A DNA stretch of 31,443 bases from an uncultured Collinsella sp. Lineage in GTDB: Bacteria; Actinomycetota; Coriobacteriia; Coriobacteriales; Coriobacteriaceae. A model generated the notes under the pieces. That model did not search any database. It saw only the letters and a list, made by a program, of their open reading frames with translations, and was not told the DNA's origin. A program made the translations under genes and the position numbers. Shown piece after piece: positions 1 through 11,314 of this stretch (positions within the stretch are counted from its first letter, which is position 1; every line of letters begins with the position of its first letter). The DNA is taken from assembly GCA_902492185.1 (NCBI GenBank), contig CABUKY010000008.1, positions 1-31,443 on the forward strand, read 5' to 3'.

Positions 1-1
1 C

Positions 2-4198
<4,197 letters not shown>

Positions 4199-4226
4199 TT
4201 TCCTAGTACGTTAACCGCCCTTCCAA

Positions 4227-4263
4227 AGACCCGTTTCCCAACAGGGAAGCGGGTCTTTTTTTG
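4227..4263 (+). terminator. Rho-independent terminator of the rpoBC unit
   Basis: AGACCCGTTTCCC, a short ACA-type loop, then GGGAAGCGGGTCT, followed by a run of Ts. It begins 28 bases after the rpoC stop codon. Confidence 0.92.
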
Positions 4264-4293
4264 GTGAGAAACGTTGCCCCAACGAGCACGCCG

Positions 4294-4430
4294 GATTCCC
4301 GGGCCGGGCGGCACAGGGGTTAAGTTTGTCGCGAGTTCCGCACGAGCCGGAGGCCACTTAATGTGGCCTCCGTGCGAGCCAGGACTGTAGAGCAGCAAAC
4401 TTAACCCCTGTGCCGCCCGGCCCGGGAATC
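4294..4430. repeat. Palindromic structured element, copy 1
   Basis: Perfect 34-bp inverted repeat (4294-4327 against 4397-4430) enclosing about 67 bases. Inside, GGAGGCCAC-TTAAT-GTGGCCTCC forms a 9-bp hairpin, flanked by further GCACG/CGTGC pairing. A second copy lies at 21568-21702 in the same orientation. The copies share TCGCGAGTTCCGCACG, the TTAAT loop and AGGACTGTAGAGCAGCAA, while the stem sequences differ but still pair. There is no T-run, so it does not look like a terminator. Together with the terminator and promoter it fills the 439-bp gap between rpoC and rpsL. It may be a structured RNA, a DNA hairpin site or a small non-autonomous mobile repeat. I do not recognise a named family. 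Confidence 0.9.
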
Positions 4431-4515
4431 AGCTACCGCGCACAGGAGGGGATTCCTTTTGTGTAGGCTTTGCGGAAATGTGCCAATTTTGGGATACGCC
4501 CGGCGGCGTGGTCTG

Positions 4516-4544
4516 TTGACGACACAGCTAACGGCACGTATCCT
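4516..4544 (+). promoter_or_regulatory. rpsL operon promoter
   Basis: TTGACG (-35, 4516-4521), 17-bp spacer, TATCCT (-10, 4539-4544); predicted start near 4551, giving a leader of about 87 bases. The leader contains a small AGGGG/CCCCT hairpin at 4564-4581. GGATACGCCCG at 4492-4502, just upstream, also occurs in the rplC promoter region and, with one change, in that of rplB. Confidence 0.8.
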
Positions 4545-4637
4545 ATCGAACTGCGTGTTTCGTAGGGGGATGCTGACCCCTCGATTCAAGCCGTTGCACT
4601 TTACAGAAAGCTGGAATCATTCGAGAAGGAGTACGCT

Positions 4638-5015
4638 TTGCCTACTATTAACCAGCTGGTTCGCCAGGGCCGTCGTTCCGTGCCCAAGAAGTCCAAGAAC
4701 GCTGCTCTGCAGCACAACTCCCAGAAGCGCGGCGTGTGCACCCGCGTCTTCACCACGAGCCCCAAGAAGCCGAACTCGGCTCTTCGTAAGGTTGCCCGTG
4801 TTCGCCTTGTCAACGGCATCGAAGTTACTGCTTACATCCCGGGTGAGGGCCACAACCTGCAGGAGCACTCCATCGTGCTCGTCCGCGGCGGTCGTGTCCG
4901 TGACCTCCCTGGTGTCCGTTATCACGTCATCCGTGGCGCCTACGACGCTGCTCCGGTCCAGAACCGTATGCAGGCCCGTTCCAAGTACGGTGCTAAGCGC
5001 CCCAAGGCCAAATAA
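4638..5015 (+). CDS. rpsL: 30S ribosomal protein S12
   Basis: Decoding-centre protein of the small subunit, 125 residues, full length (E. coli 124). It contains TTSPKKPNSALRK, the loop where streptomycin-resistance changes occur, and GGRVRDLPGVRYHVIRG, which holds the aspartate that is methylthiolated in many bacteria. The start is TTG, chosen because GAGAAGGAG lies 7-8 bases upstream and the protein begins PTINQLVRQGR as expected. First gene of the str-type operon rpsL-rpsG-fusA-rpsJ, driven by the promoter at 4516. The Lys at the classical position 42/43 is wild type in appearance (PKKPN). Confidence 0.98.
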   Translation: MPTINQLVRQGRRSVPKKSKNAALQHNSQKRGVCTRVFTTSPKKPNSALRKVARVRLVNGIEVTAYIPGEGHNLQEHSIVLVRGGRVRDLPGVRYHVIRGAYDAAPVQNRMQARSKYGAKRPKAK

Positions 5016-5040
5016 GCCAGATAACGTTTTGATACTTTCG

Positions 5041-5066
5041 CCGTGTGCCGCCTAAGCGCCGCACGG
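5041..5066 (+). promoter_or_regulatory. Hairpin in the rpsL-rpsG intercistronic gap
   Basis: CCGTGTG pairs with CGCACGG (one G-U), then after a C-C mismatch CGC pairs with GCG around a CTAA loop. It lies in the 73-base gap before rpsG. In E. coli the equivalent gap is the S7 feedback site; that this hairpin has the same role is only an inference from position. Confidence 0.45.
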
Positions 5067-5088
5067 TAGACACTTAAGGAGATTTCAC

Positions 5089-5562
5089 ATGCCGCGTCGT
5101 GCAGCAGCTAATCGTCGTGAGGTTCAGCCTGACGCCGTTTACAACAACCGCCTGGTGACTCAGCTCATCAACAAGGTCCTTCTTGACGGCAAGAAGGCCA
5201 CCGCTGAGCGCATCGTTTACACCGCTTTCGAGATCGTTGCCGAGAAGTCCGAGGGTGGCGACGCTCTCGCTACCTTCAAGAAGGCTATGGACAACGTCAA
5301 GCCCACGCTCGAGGTCAAGCCCAAGCGTGTCGGTGGCGCTACCTATCAGGTCCCGATGGAGGTCAACTCCCGTCGATCCACCGCTCTGGGCATCCGCTGG
5401 ATCGTCAACTTCTCCCGCGCTCGCAAGGAGAAGACCATGGCCGAGCGTCTCGCCAACGAGATCCTCGACGCTTCCAACGGCCTGGGCGCTTCCGTCAAGA
5501 AGCGTGAGGACGTCTTCAAGATGGCCGAGGCCAACCGCGCGTTCTCTCACTATCGTTGGTAA
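5089..5562 (+). CDS. rpsG: 30S ribosomal protein S7
   Basis: Assembly-initiating protein of the 30S head, which binds the 3' major domain of 16S rRNA and contacts mRNA and tRNA at the exit site. It has 157 residues, the usual bacterial length of about 156. It begins MPRRAAANRREVQPD and contains the conserved YQVPMEV and ALGIRWIV segments and the typical ending NRAFSHYRW. AAGGAG sits upstream of the ATG. It lies between rpsL (73-base gap) and fusA (19-base gap), the standard str-operon order. S7 is the feedback regulator of this operon in E. coli. Confidence 0.98.
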   Translation: MPRRAAANRREVQPDAVYNNRLVTQLINKVLLDGKKATAERIVYTAFEIVAEKSEGGDALATFKKAMDNVKPTLEVKPKRVGGATYQVPMEVNSRRSTALGIRWIVNFSRARKEKTMAERLANEILDASNGLGASVKKREDVFKMAEANRAFSHYRW

Positions 5563-5581
5563 GTTAAGGTAAGGAACTAAC

Positions 5582-7681
5582 ATGGCTAAGCCTAAGTACA
5601 AGCTTTCCGATACCCGTAACATCGGCATCATGGCTCACATCGATGCTGGTAAGACCACCACGACCGAGCGTATTCTTTACTACACCGGTAAGACCCACAA
5701 GATCGGTGAGGTCCATGAGGGCGCTGCCACCATGGACTGGATGGTTCAGGAGCAGGAGCGCGGCGTAACCATTACCTCCGCTGCTACCACGTGCTTCTGG
5801 AACAAGGACGGTAAGGACTACCGCATCCAGATCATCGACACCCCGGGCCACGTTGACTTCACCGCCGAGGTCGAGCGCTGCCTGCGCGTCCTCGATGGCG
5901 CTGTCGCCGTCTTCGACGCCGTTGCCGGCGTTCAGCCCCAGTCTGAGACCGTTTGGCGTCAGGCTTCCACCTTCAACGTCCCCCGCATCGCCTTCATCAA
6001 CAAGTATGACCGCGTGGGCGCTGACTTCTTCAACGCTATCGAGACCATGAAGGATCGTCTCGACGCTAACGCCGTGGCCGCTCAGGTCCCGATGGGTGCC
6101 GAGGACAACTTCTGGGGCGTCATCGACCTGGTTACCATGACTGCATGGGACTTCAAGGCCGACGACAAGGGCATGACCTACCCCGAGCCGATGGACGAGA
6201 TCCCGGCTGAGTTCGCCGACATCGCTGCCACCAAGCGCGAGGAGCTCCTCGACGCTGCTGCCAGCTTTGACGACGAGCTCATGGAGAAGATCCTCATGGA
6301 GGAGGACTTCACCGTCGAGGAGCTCAAGGCTGCTCTGCGCAAGGGCGTTCTGGCCAACGAGCTCAACCTCGTCTTCGTGGGCTCCGCCTACAAGAACAAG
6401 GGCGTTCAGGAGCTGCTCGACGCTGTCGTCGACTACCTGCCCAGCCCGCTCGACGTCGAGGCCGTCACCGGTACCGATCCGGACACCGGCGAGGAGATCC
6501 AGCGTCATCCTTCCTTCGACGAGCCCTTCTCCGGCCTGGTCTTCAAGATCATGACCGACCCGTTCGTCGGTAAGCTCACCTACGTCCGCGTTTACTCCGG
6601 TCGCGCCGAGTCCGGCTCCTACGTGGTCAACGCTTCCAACGGTCAGCGTGAGCGCCTCGGCCGCATCCTCGAGATGAACGCCGCCGAGCGTATCGACCGT
6701 GACGACGCCGCTGCCGGCGACATCGTCGCTTGCGTCGGCTTCAAGAACTCCACCACCGGTGACACCCTGTGCGCCGAGGGCAAGGAGATCGTCCTTGAGA
6801 AGATCGAGTTCGCCAAGCCCGTTATCGACGTTGCCATCGAGCCCAAGACCAAGGCCGAGCAGGACAAGATGTCCCTGGCTCTGACCAAGCTCGCCGAGGA
6901 GGACCCGACCTTCCAGGTGTCCACCAACCACGAGACCGGCCAGACCATCATTGCCGGCATGGGCGAGCTGCACCTCGAGATCATCGTCGACCGTCTGCTC
7001 CGCGAGTTCAAGGTTGACGCTAACGTCGGTAAGCCCCAGGTTGCCTACCGCGAGACCGCTGGTCACGACGTCGAGAAGGCTGAGGGCAAGTTCGTCCGTC
7101 AGTCCGGTGGTCGCGGTCAGTACGGCCACGCCGTCATTAAGCTCGAGAAGATGGAGGAGGGCTTCGGCTACGAGTTCGTCAACGCTATCGTCGGCGGCGT
7201 CGTGCCCAAGGAGTACATCCCGTCCATCGACAAGGGCATCCAGGAGGCCCTGAACACCGGTGTTATCGCCGGCTTCCCGGTCCTCGACGTTAAGGTCACC
7301 CTGTTCGACGGTTCTTACCACGAGGTCGACTCCTCTGAGGCCGCCTTCAAGATCGCCGGTTCCATGGCTATCAAGGACGCCCTCAAGAAGTCCGATCCGC
7401 AGCTGCTCGAGCCGATCATGGCTGTCGAGGTCGAGACCCCCGAGCAGTACATGGGCGACGTTATGGGCAACCTCTCCGGTCGCCGCGGCAAGATCGAGGG
7501 CATGGAGGATCGCAAGAACAGCAAGCTCATCCGTGCCAAGGTGCCGCTGGGCGAGATGTTCGGTTACGCTACCGACCTTCGCTCCCAGACCCAGGGCCGT
7601 GCATCCTACACGATGCAGTTCGACTCTTATGAGCCGGCGCCCAAGTCCATCGTGGACGAGGTCATGAGCAAGAACGCCTAA
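5582..7681 (+). CDS. fusA: Translation elongation factor G
   Basis: Ribosomal translocase, a GTPase that moves tRNAs and mRNA after peptide transfer. It has 699 residues, the normal length. GTPase motifs: P-loop AHIDAGKTTTTER (18-30), switch I RGVTITSA, switch II DTPGHVDF, G4 NKYDR (usually NKMDR) and G5 GSAYKN. Domain III-V features include GMGELHLEI and the domain IV loop SGGRGQYGHAVI. It begins 19 bases after rpsG with GGAAC/TAAGGTAAGG as the weak ribosome-binding region. Unlike the classical str operon, no tuf follows; rpsJ comes next. Confidence 0.98.
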   Translation: MAKPKYKLSDTRNIGIMAHIDAGKTTTTERILYYTGKTHKIGEVHEGAATMDWMVQEQERGVTITSAATTCFWNKDGKDYRIQIIDTPGHVDFTAEVERCLRVLDGAVAVFDAVAGVQPQSETVWRQASTFNVPRIAFINKYDRVGADFFNAIETMKDRLDANAVAAQVPMGAEDNFWGVIDLVTMTAWDFKADDKGMTYPEPMDEIPAEFADIAATKREELLDAAASFDDELMEKILMEEDFTVEELKAALRKGVLANELNLVFVGSAYKNKGVQELLDAVVDYLPSPLDVEAVTGTDPDTGEEIQRHPSFDEPFSGLVFKIMTDPFVGKLTYVRVYSGRAESGSYVVNASNGQRERLGRILEMNAAERIDRDDAAAGDIVACVGFKNSTTGDTLCAEGKEIVLEKIEFAKPVIDVAIEPKTKAEQDKMSLALTKLAEEDPTFQVSTNHETGQTIIAGMGELHLEIIVDRLLREFKVDANVGKPQVAYRETAGHDVEKAEGKFVRQSGGRGQYGHAVIKLEKMEEGFGYEFVNAIVGGVVPKEYIPSIDKGIQEALNTGVIAGFPVLDVKVTLFDGSYHEVDSSEAAFKIAGSMAIKDALKKSDPQLLEPIMAVEVETPEQYMGDVMGNLSGRRGKIEGMEDRKNSKLIRAKVPLGEMFGYATDLRSQTQGRASYTMQFDSYEPAPKSIVDEVMSKNA

Positions 7682-7706
7682 GTTCGAGCTCCCTGTTACG
7701 TAATCC

Positions 7707-7723
7707 GCGAGAACATTTCTCGC
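7707..7723 (+). other. Small hairpin between fusA and rpsJ
   Basis: GCGAGAA-CAT-TTCTCGC, a 7-bp stem just upstream of the rpsJ ribosome-binding site. There is no T-run sufficient for termination. It could tune rpsJ translation or processing; function unknown. Confidence 0.35.
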
Positions 7724-7741
7724 ACTCTTTGGAGGTTTAAG

Positions 7742-8050
7742 TTGGCTACCCAGAAGATCCGCATTCGCCTCAAGGGCTATGATCACGAGGTCGTCGATCA
7801 GTCCGCGAAGCTCATCGTTGAGACCGCTCAGAAGACCGGCGCTCGCGTTTCCGGTCCTGTCCCCCTGCCCACCGAGCGCAACCTGTACACGGTTATCCGC
7901 TCGCCGCACGTGAACAAGGACTCCCGTGAGCAGTTCGAGATGCGCACCCACAAGCGCCTCATCGACATCCTCGACCCCACCTCGGGCACCGTTGATTCGC
8001 TCATGCGTCTCGACCTTCCCGCTGGCGTCGACATCGACATCAAGCTCTAA
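7742..8050 (+). CDS. rpsJ: 30S ribosomal protein S10
   Basis: Small-subunit head protein; in other bacteria it is also NusE, the partner of NusB and NusG in antitermination. It has 102 residues, with KIRIRLKGYDHEVVDQSA at the start, the GPVPLPTERNLYTVIRSPH loop and the ending VDIDIKL. The start is TTG with TTTGGAGG upstream. It is normally the first gene of the S10 operon, directly before rplC. Here it ends the str operon and is followed by a terminator, with rplC about 14 kb downstream. Confidence 0.98.
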   Translation: MATQKIRIRLKGYDHEVVDQSAKLIVETAQKTGARVSGPVPLPTERNLYTVIRSPHVNKDSREQFEMRTHKRLIDILDPTSGTVDSLMRLDLPAGVDIDIKL

Positions 8051-8071
8051 GCGATATCGCTCATAGCTTAC

Positions 8072-8107
8072 AGAGCCCCGCTACCATTACGGTAGCGGGG
8101 CTCTTTT
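8072..8107 (+). terminator. Rho-independent terminator after rpsJ
   Basis: Perfect 14-bp stem AGAGCCCCGCTACC / GGTAGCGGGGCTCT with an ATTAC loop, then TTTT. It closes the rpsL-rpsG-fusA-rpsJ operon. Confidence 0.95.
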
Positions 8108-8165
8108 GTTTTGAATGATGGTTTGGACTGCCGGGTATTGCTGCCGAGTAGGTGGCTGCAGCGCC

Positions 8166-8942
8166 CTATTCGCTCAAAGGGCGCAGCGATGCCTCCTCAA
8201 AATGGAAGGATCGTAAGTCGCCTTCCGTCTCGATGCACGCTCGACCATAATCATCAACTGTTCTAAAAATTCCACGTGCCAGCTCATCTCCAGCAGGGGA
8301 GCGGGCGATAACGGTTTCCCCAATCCAATTGAGGTGAGCTACATAATCATCGTGGACGGGCGCGAGTGGTCCGGCGTCTTCTTCCATGGCGTTGAGACGC
8401 TCTGCCCACGCGTTGACAGCGTTTACGACGGTGTGATAGGCCTCCTTGAGTAACACATCGACGGTGGGAACGTTCTCGTTGAGATCCGAGAGACCGATTG
8501 CCGGCAGGCCGCCATCGGGAACCTCCGAGGGCACATAGTTCACATTGACGCCAATGCCGCAGACGGCGAAAGGTTTGCCTTCGTTATCGCGTGCGGCCTC
8601 GACCAGAATGCCGCCGAGCTTGCGCCCTCGCGCGACCAGATCGTTGGGCCATTTCAGGTCAATCTCGTTTGCAAGGCCCTGCATTTCGAGCGCCTCGAGC
8701 ACCGCTAGGCCGCTGACGGCGGCAAGACCAGAGTACTTTGCAGGATTAACGCATGGGCGCAGAACAATCGAAAGCAATAGGTTGCCGGCGGTTGAATCCC
8801 ACTTGTGGCCGCGCCGGCCGCGTCCTGCTGTCTGAGCCCGGGCGGCAAGTCCTGTGCCGTGCGGCGCTCCCTGTTTTCCTGCTTCGAGCAGGTCATCGTT
8901 GGTCGATCCGGTTACGTCGACCACCGTTAAACGAGAATCCAT
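8166..8942 (-). CDS. birA: Biotin--[acetyl-CoA-carboxylase] ligase (no DNA-binding domain)
   Basis: Activates biotin with ATP and transfers it to the lysine of the biotin carboxyl carrier protein. It has 258 residues. Conserved segments: GSTNDD near the start, GRGRRGHKW (biotinyl-AMP loop), KWPNDL and GGILVEA, then the small C-terminal beta domain. It lacks the N-terminal winged-helix found in E. coli BirA, so it is a group I ligase with no obvious repressor role. The ATG is supported by AGGAGG 10 bases upstream on the minus strand. It is divergent from the fatty acid operon, whose accB product (14323-14799) is the expected substrate, so the two units share the 176-bp control region. Confidence 0.95.
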   Translation of the reverse strand: MDSRLTVVDVTGSTNDDLLEAGKQGAPHGTGLAARAQTAGRGRRGHKWDSTAGNLLLSIVLRPCVNPAKYSGLAAVSGLAVLEALEMQGLANEIDLKWPNDLVARGRKLGGILVEAARDNEGKPFAVCGIGVNVNYVPSEVPDGGLPAIGLSDLNENVPTVDVLLKEAYHTVVNAVNAWAERLNAMEEDAGPLAPVHDDYVAHLNWIGETVIARSPAGDELARGIFRTVDDYGRACIETEGDLRSFHFEEASLRPLSE

Positions 8943-9035
8943 AACAGCTGCTACCTCCTAAGGTAATAAGGCAATCGCGTAATGGTGTCGAGAGATAGAC
9001 ACAATGTGAAGCCTTTGTCGCATTTGAACAATTTA

Positions 9036-9102
9036 ATGTTAACACGTCAACAACGACTGAAATGCGTTATCCTCTCTTGGTCGATGTAAACACGTCAACA
9101 AC
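9036..9102. promoter_or_regulatory. Paired 19-bp direct repeats, candidate operators of birA/fabH region
   Basis: ATGTTAACACGTCAACAAC (9036-9054) and ATGTAAACACGTCAACAAC (9084-9102): 18 of 19 identical, starts 48 bp apart. The first contains the imperfect palindrome GTTAACACGTCAAC. A TATCCT hexamer (9068-9073), the same -10 as rpsL, lies between the copies, so the upstream copy would overlap the -35 region and the downstream copy the transcript start. No consensus -35 is visible. This is the layout expected of repressor sites; the regulator is not encoded here. Confidence 0.65.
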
Positions 9103-9118
9103 TCAAAGGAGGTTAGTG

Positions 9119-10078
9119 ATGGGTTTCACGATTCTTGGAACAGGCTCGGCGCTTCCTAAGCGCAGTGTTTCCAATGACGAGCTGTCTGAGTTCCTCGATA
9201 CCTCGGATGAGTGGATTTTTACCCGCACAGGTATCAAGAGCCGCCACGTCTGCTCCACCGAGTCACTTGACGACCTTGCCGTAGCGGCGAGCGAGCGGGC
9301 ACTCCAGGTGTCCGGAATCGACGCGAGCCAGCTGGATCTGATCGTCTGCTCGACGACGACGGGTGATCATCTCGTTCCCGCCGAGGCATGTGCCGTTGCC
9401 GTGCGTCTGGGCGCGACGTGCCCTGCCTTCGATGTCTCGGCGGCCTGCGCCGGCTTCGTATTTGCGCTCGATGTCGCCGAGGGCTATATCGCCCGAGGAC
9501 GAGCCAGGCATGTGCTTGTCGTTGCTGCCGAGCAGATGACGCGCGCGCTTGACTGGACAGATCGCGCCACGTGCGTGCTCTTTGGTGACGGCGCGGGTGC
9601 TGCAGTGATAGAAGCTGGGGGAGACAGCCCCCTTGCCGTCGAGCTTTCGACGGCGCCCGACGTCGAGACGTTGCGCGTTCCCGGTCTGATCGGCAGCTCG
9701 CCGTTTAAGGACTCCGCTGATAGTGAGAGCGTGCTGTCCATGAATGGCCGCCGCGTGTTCAAGTTCGGCGTCAACGCCATCTGCGACACGGTCCATAAGC
9801 TTGCGAGCGATGCGGGCATTTCGGTCGAAGACATCGATCATTTTGTATTCCATCAGGCTAACGAACGAATCCTGAGTCAGGCGGTCAAGCGTCTCAGCGT
9901 GCCAGACGAGCGCGTGGTCCGAACGCTGCGCGAGACCGGCAACATTTCGAGCGCCTGCATTCCCTTTGCGCTTGACCGGCTGGCACGTACCGACGCACTG
10001 ACTGCGGGCGACACCATCGCCCTCGTTGGATTTGGCGCCGGTCTGGATATAGGTGGCTATCTACTTCGCTGGAAGTAG
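9119..10078 (+). CDS. fabH: Beta-ketoacyl-ACP synthase III
   Basis: Starts fatty acid chains by condensing an acyl-CoA primer with malonyl-ACP. It has 319 residues. The catalytic triad is visible as Cys110 (SAACAGF), His245 (VFHQAN) and Asn275 (ETGNISSA). The ATG at 9119 is preferred over the longer frame from 9062 because AAAGGAGG lies 6 bases upstream and the family begins at the GFTILGTGSALP segment; the extra 19 codons would also run over the downstream operator repeat. First gene of the operon fabH-acpP-fabK-fabD-fabG-fabF-accB-fabZ-accC-accDA. In streptococci and clostridia this position follows the repressor gene fabT, which is absent here. Confidence 0.96.
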   Translation: MGFTILGTGSALPKRSVSNDELSEFLDTSDEWIFTRTGIKSRHVCSTESLDDLAVAASERALQVSGIDASQLDLIVCSTTTGDHLVPAEACAVAVRLGATCPAFDVSAACAGFVFALDVAEGYIARGRARHVLVVAAEQMTRALDWTDRATCVLFGDGAGAAVIEAGGDSPLAVELSTAPDVETLRVPGLIGSSPFKDSADSESVLSMNGRRVFKFGVNAICDTVHKLASDAGISVEDIDHFVFHQANERILSQAVKRLSVPDERVVRTLRETGNISSACIPFALDRLARTDALTAGDTIALVGFGAGLDIGGYLLRWK

Positions 10079-10130
10079 TCGCACATAGGAAATAAAAACG
10101 CCCCTAGGGCACAAACAGAGGAGAACTACC

Positions 10131-10367
10131 GTGGCAGATCAGAAGACCTTCGAGCGCGTTTGCGACGTTATCCGCGAGACCGCTGGCCTTGACGACGTCG
10201 AGATGAAGCCCGAGTCCACGCTCGAGGAGATTGGCCTCGACAGCCTGGGCACCGTCGAGATCCTCGTCGCCGTCGAGGACGAGTTTGGCATTGAGCTCGA
10301 TACCGAGGAGAACCCCAAGACGGTCGGCGAGTTCGCCGATACGGTCGAGGCGGCATTGGAGAAGTAG
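10131..10367 (+). CDS. acpP: Acyl carrier protein
   Basis: Small acidic carrier that holds growing acyl chains on a phosphopantetheine arm. It has 78 residues, with the attachment serine at Ser38 in GLDSLGTVE and the acidic helix II and III (EDEFGIELDTEEN). The start is GTG with GAGGAGAA upstream. It lies 52 bases after fabH and only 2 bases before fabK, so it is translated as part of the operon. It is the only ACP gene in the window. Confidence 0.97.
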   Translation: MADQKTFERVCDVIRETAGLDDVEMKPESTLEEIGLDSLGTVEILVAVEDEFGIELDTEENPKTVGEFADTVEAALEK

Positions 10368-10369
10368 AG

Positions 10370-11314
10370 ATGCTCAAGACTCCTCTCTGCGAGCTGCTCG
10401 GCATCGAAAAGCCCGTGTTCCAGGGCGGCATGGCCTGGATTGCCGATGCCTCGCTGGCATCGGCCGTGTCCGAGGCCGGCGGGTTGGGAATCATCGCGGC
10501 CATGAATGCCGACGCCAACTGGCTGCGCGATCAGATTCACGAGCTGCGCACCAAGACGGATAAGCCCTTTGGTGTGAACGTCATGCTTATGAGCCCGTTT
10601 GCCGACCAGGTCGCGCAGGTTGTGATTGACGAGCAGGTGCCGGTCGTCGTGACGGGTGCCGGCAATCCCACCAAGTACATGAAGGCATGGAACGACGCCG
10701 GCGTCAAGGTCATCCCGGTCGTTGCCTCGGTGGCACTGGCGCGTCTCGTGGCGCGTCGCGGGGCCACCGCCGTGGTTGCCGAAGGCACCGAATCGGGTGG
10801 ACATATTGGCGAGACATCGACGATGGCGCTCGTTCCGCAGGTTGTCGACGCGGTCGATGTCCCCGTTGTGGCAGCTGGCGGTATCGCCGATGGTCGCGGC
10901 GTGGCAGCGGCCTTTATGCTTGGCGCCGCTGGCGTCCAGGTGGGAACACGCTTTCTGGTCGCAAACGAGTGCACCGTATCCGAACAGTACAAAGAGCTGG
11001 TGCTCAAGGCAGGAGACACCTCGACGCGCGCGACTGGCCGTTCGACGGGGCATCCGGTGCGTGCGCTTAAGAGCCCCTTCACCAACGCGTATGCCAAGAA
11101 CGAGGCGGCGGGCGCAAGCCCCGAGGAGCTCGGGGCCATGGGCACGGGCGCGCTTCGTAAAGCCGCAAAGGACGGTAATTACGAAGAGGGTTCGTTTTTG
11201 TGCGGACAGGTTGCCGGTATGGTCAACGAGCGCCAAAGCGCACGTGAAATCGTTGACGACCTGGTCGATGGTGCCGAGCGCGTTCTGAAGGGTGCGTCCA
11301 CATGGGTAGCGTAG
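10370..11314 (+). CDS. fabK: Enoyl-ACP reductase II (FMN-dependent)
   Basis: Reduces the enoyl-ACP double bond in the last step of each elongation cycle using NAD(P)H and FMN. It has 314 residues and a nitronate-monooxygenase-like TIM barrel. Visible segments: FQGGMAWIAD near the N-terminus, GGLGII, VTGAGNP, EGTESGGHIGE (the histidine expected to be catalytic) and AAGGIADGRG with VGTRFL, the phosphate and FMN binding part. FabK instead of FabI is typical of streptococci and some clostridia and is not inhibited by triclosan in those organisms. It overlaps the start of fabD by 13 bases. Confidence 0.95.
   Translation: MLKTPLCELLGIEKPVFQGGMAWIADASLASAVSEAGGLGIIAAMNADANWLRDQIHELRTKTDKPFGVNVMLMSPFADQVAQVVIDEQVPVVVTGAGNPTKYMKAWNDAGVKVIPVVASVALARLVARRGATAVVAEGTESGGHIGETSTMALVPQVVDAVDVPVVAAGGIADGRGVAAAFMLGAAGVQVGTRFLVANECTVSEQYKELVLKAGDTSTRATGRSTGHPVRALKSPFTNAYAKNEAAGASPEELGAMGTGALRKAAKDGNYEEGSFLCGQVAGMVNERQSAREIVDDLVDGAERVLKGASTWVA

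Noticed and set aside
4315..4410. Similarity of GTTAAGT and ACTTAAC in palindrome copy 1 to integron attC core boxes
   Set aside because: The boxes are in the reverse order to attC (GTTRRRY first), copy 2 lacks them, and no integrase or cassette array is present.
4294..4430. Palindrome copy 1 as a second rpoC terminator
   Set aside because: No T-run follows and a good terminator already lies at 4227-4263; the conserved unpaired core is unlike a terminator.
5564..7951. 795-residue open frame on the minus strand over fusA and rpsJ
   Set aside because: It is the antisense shadow of highly expressed, codon-biased fusA; the protein has repetitive Leu/Val/Asp/Gly composition and no recognisable domain.
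9062..9118. Upstream extension of fabH from 9062
   Set aside because: The extra codons overlap the operator repeat and lie before the strong AAAGGAGG; family N-terminus begins at 9119.
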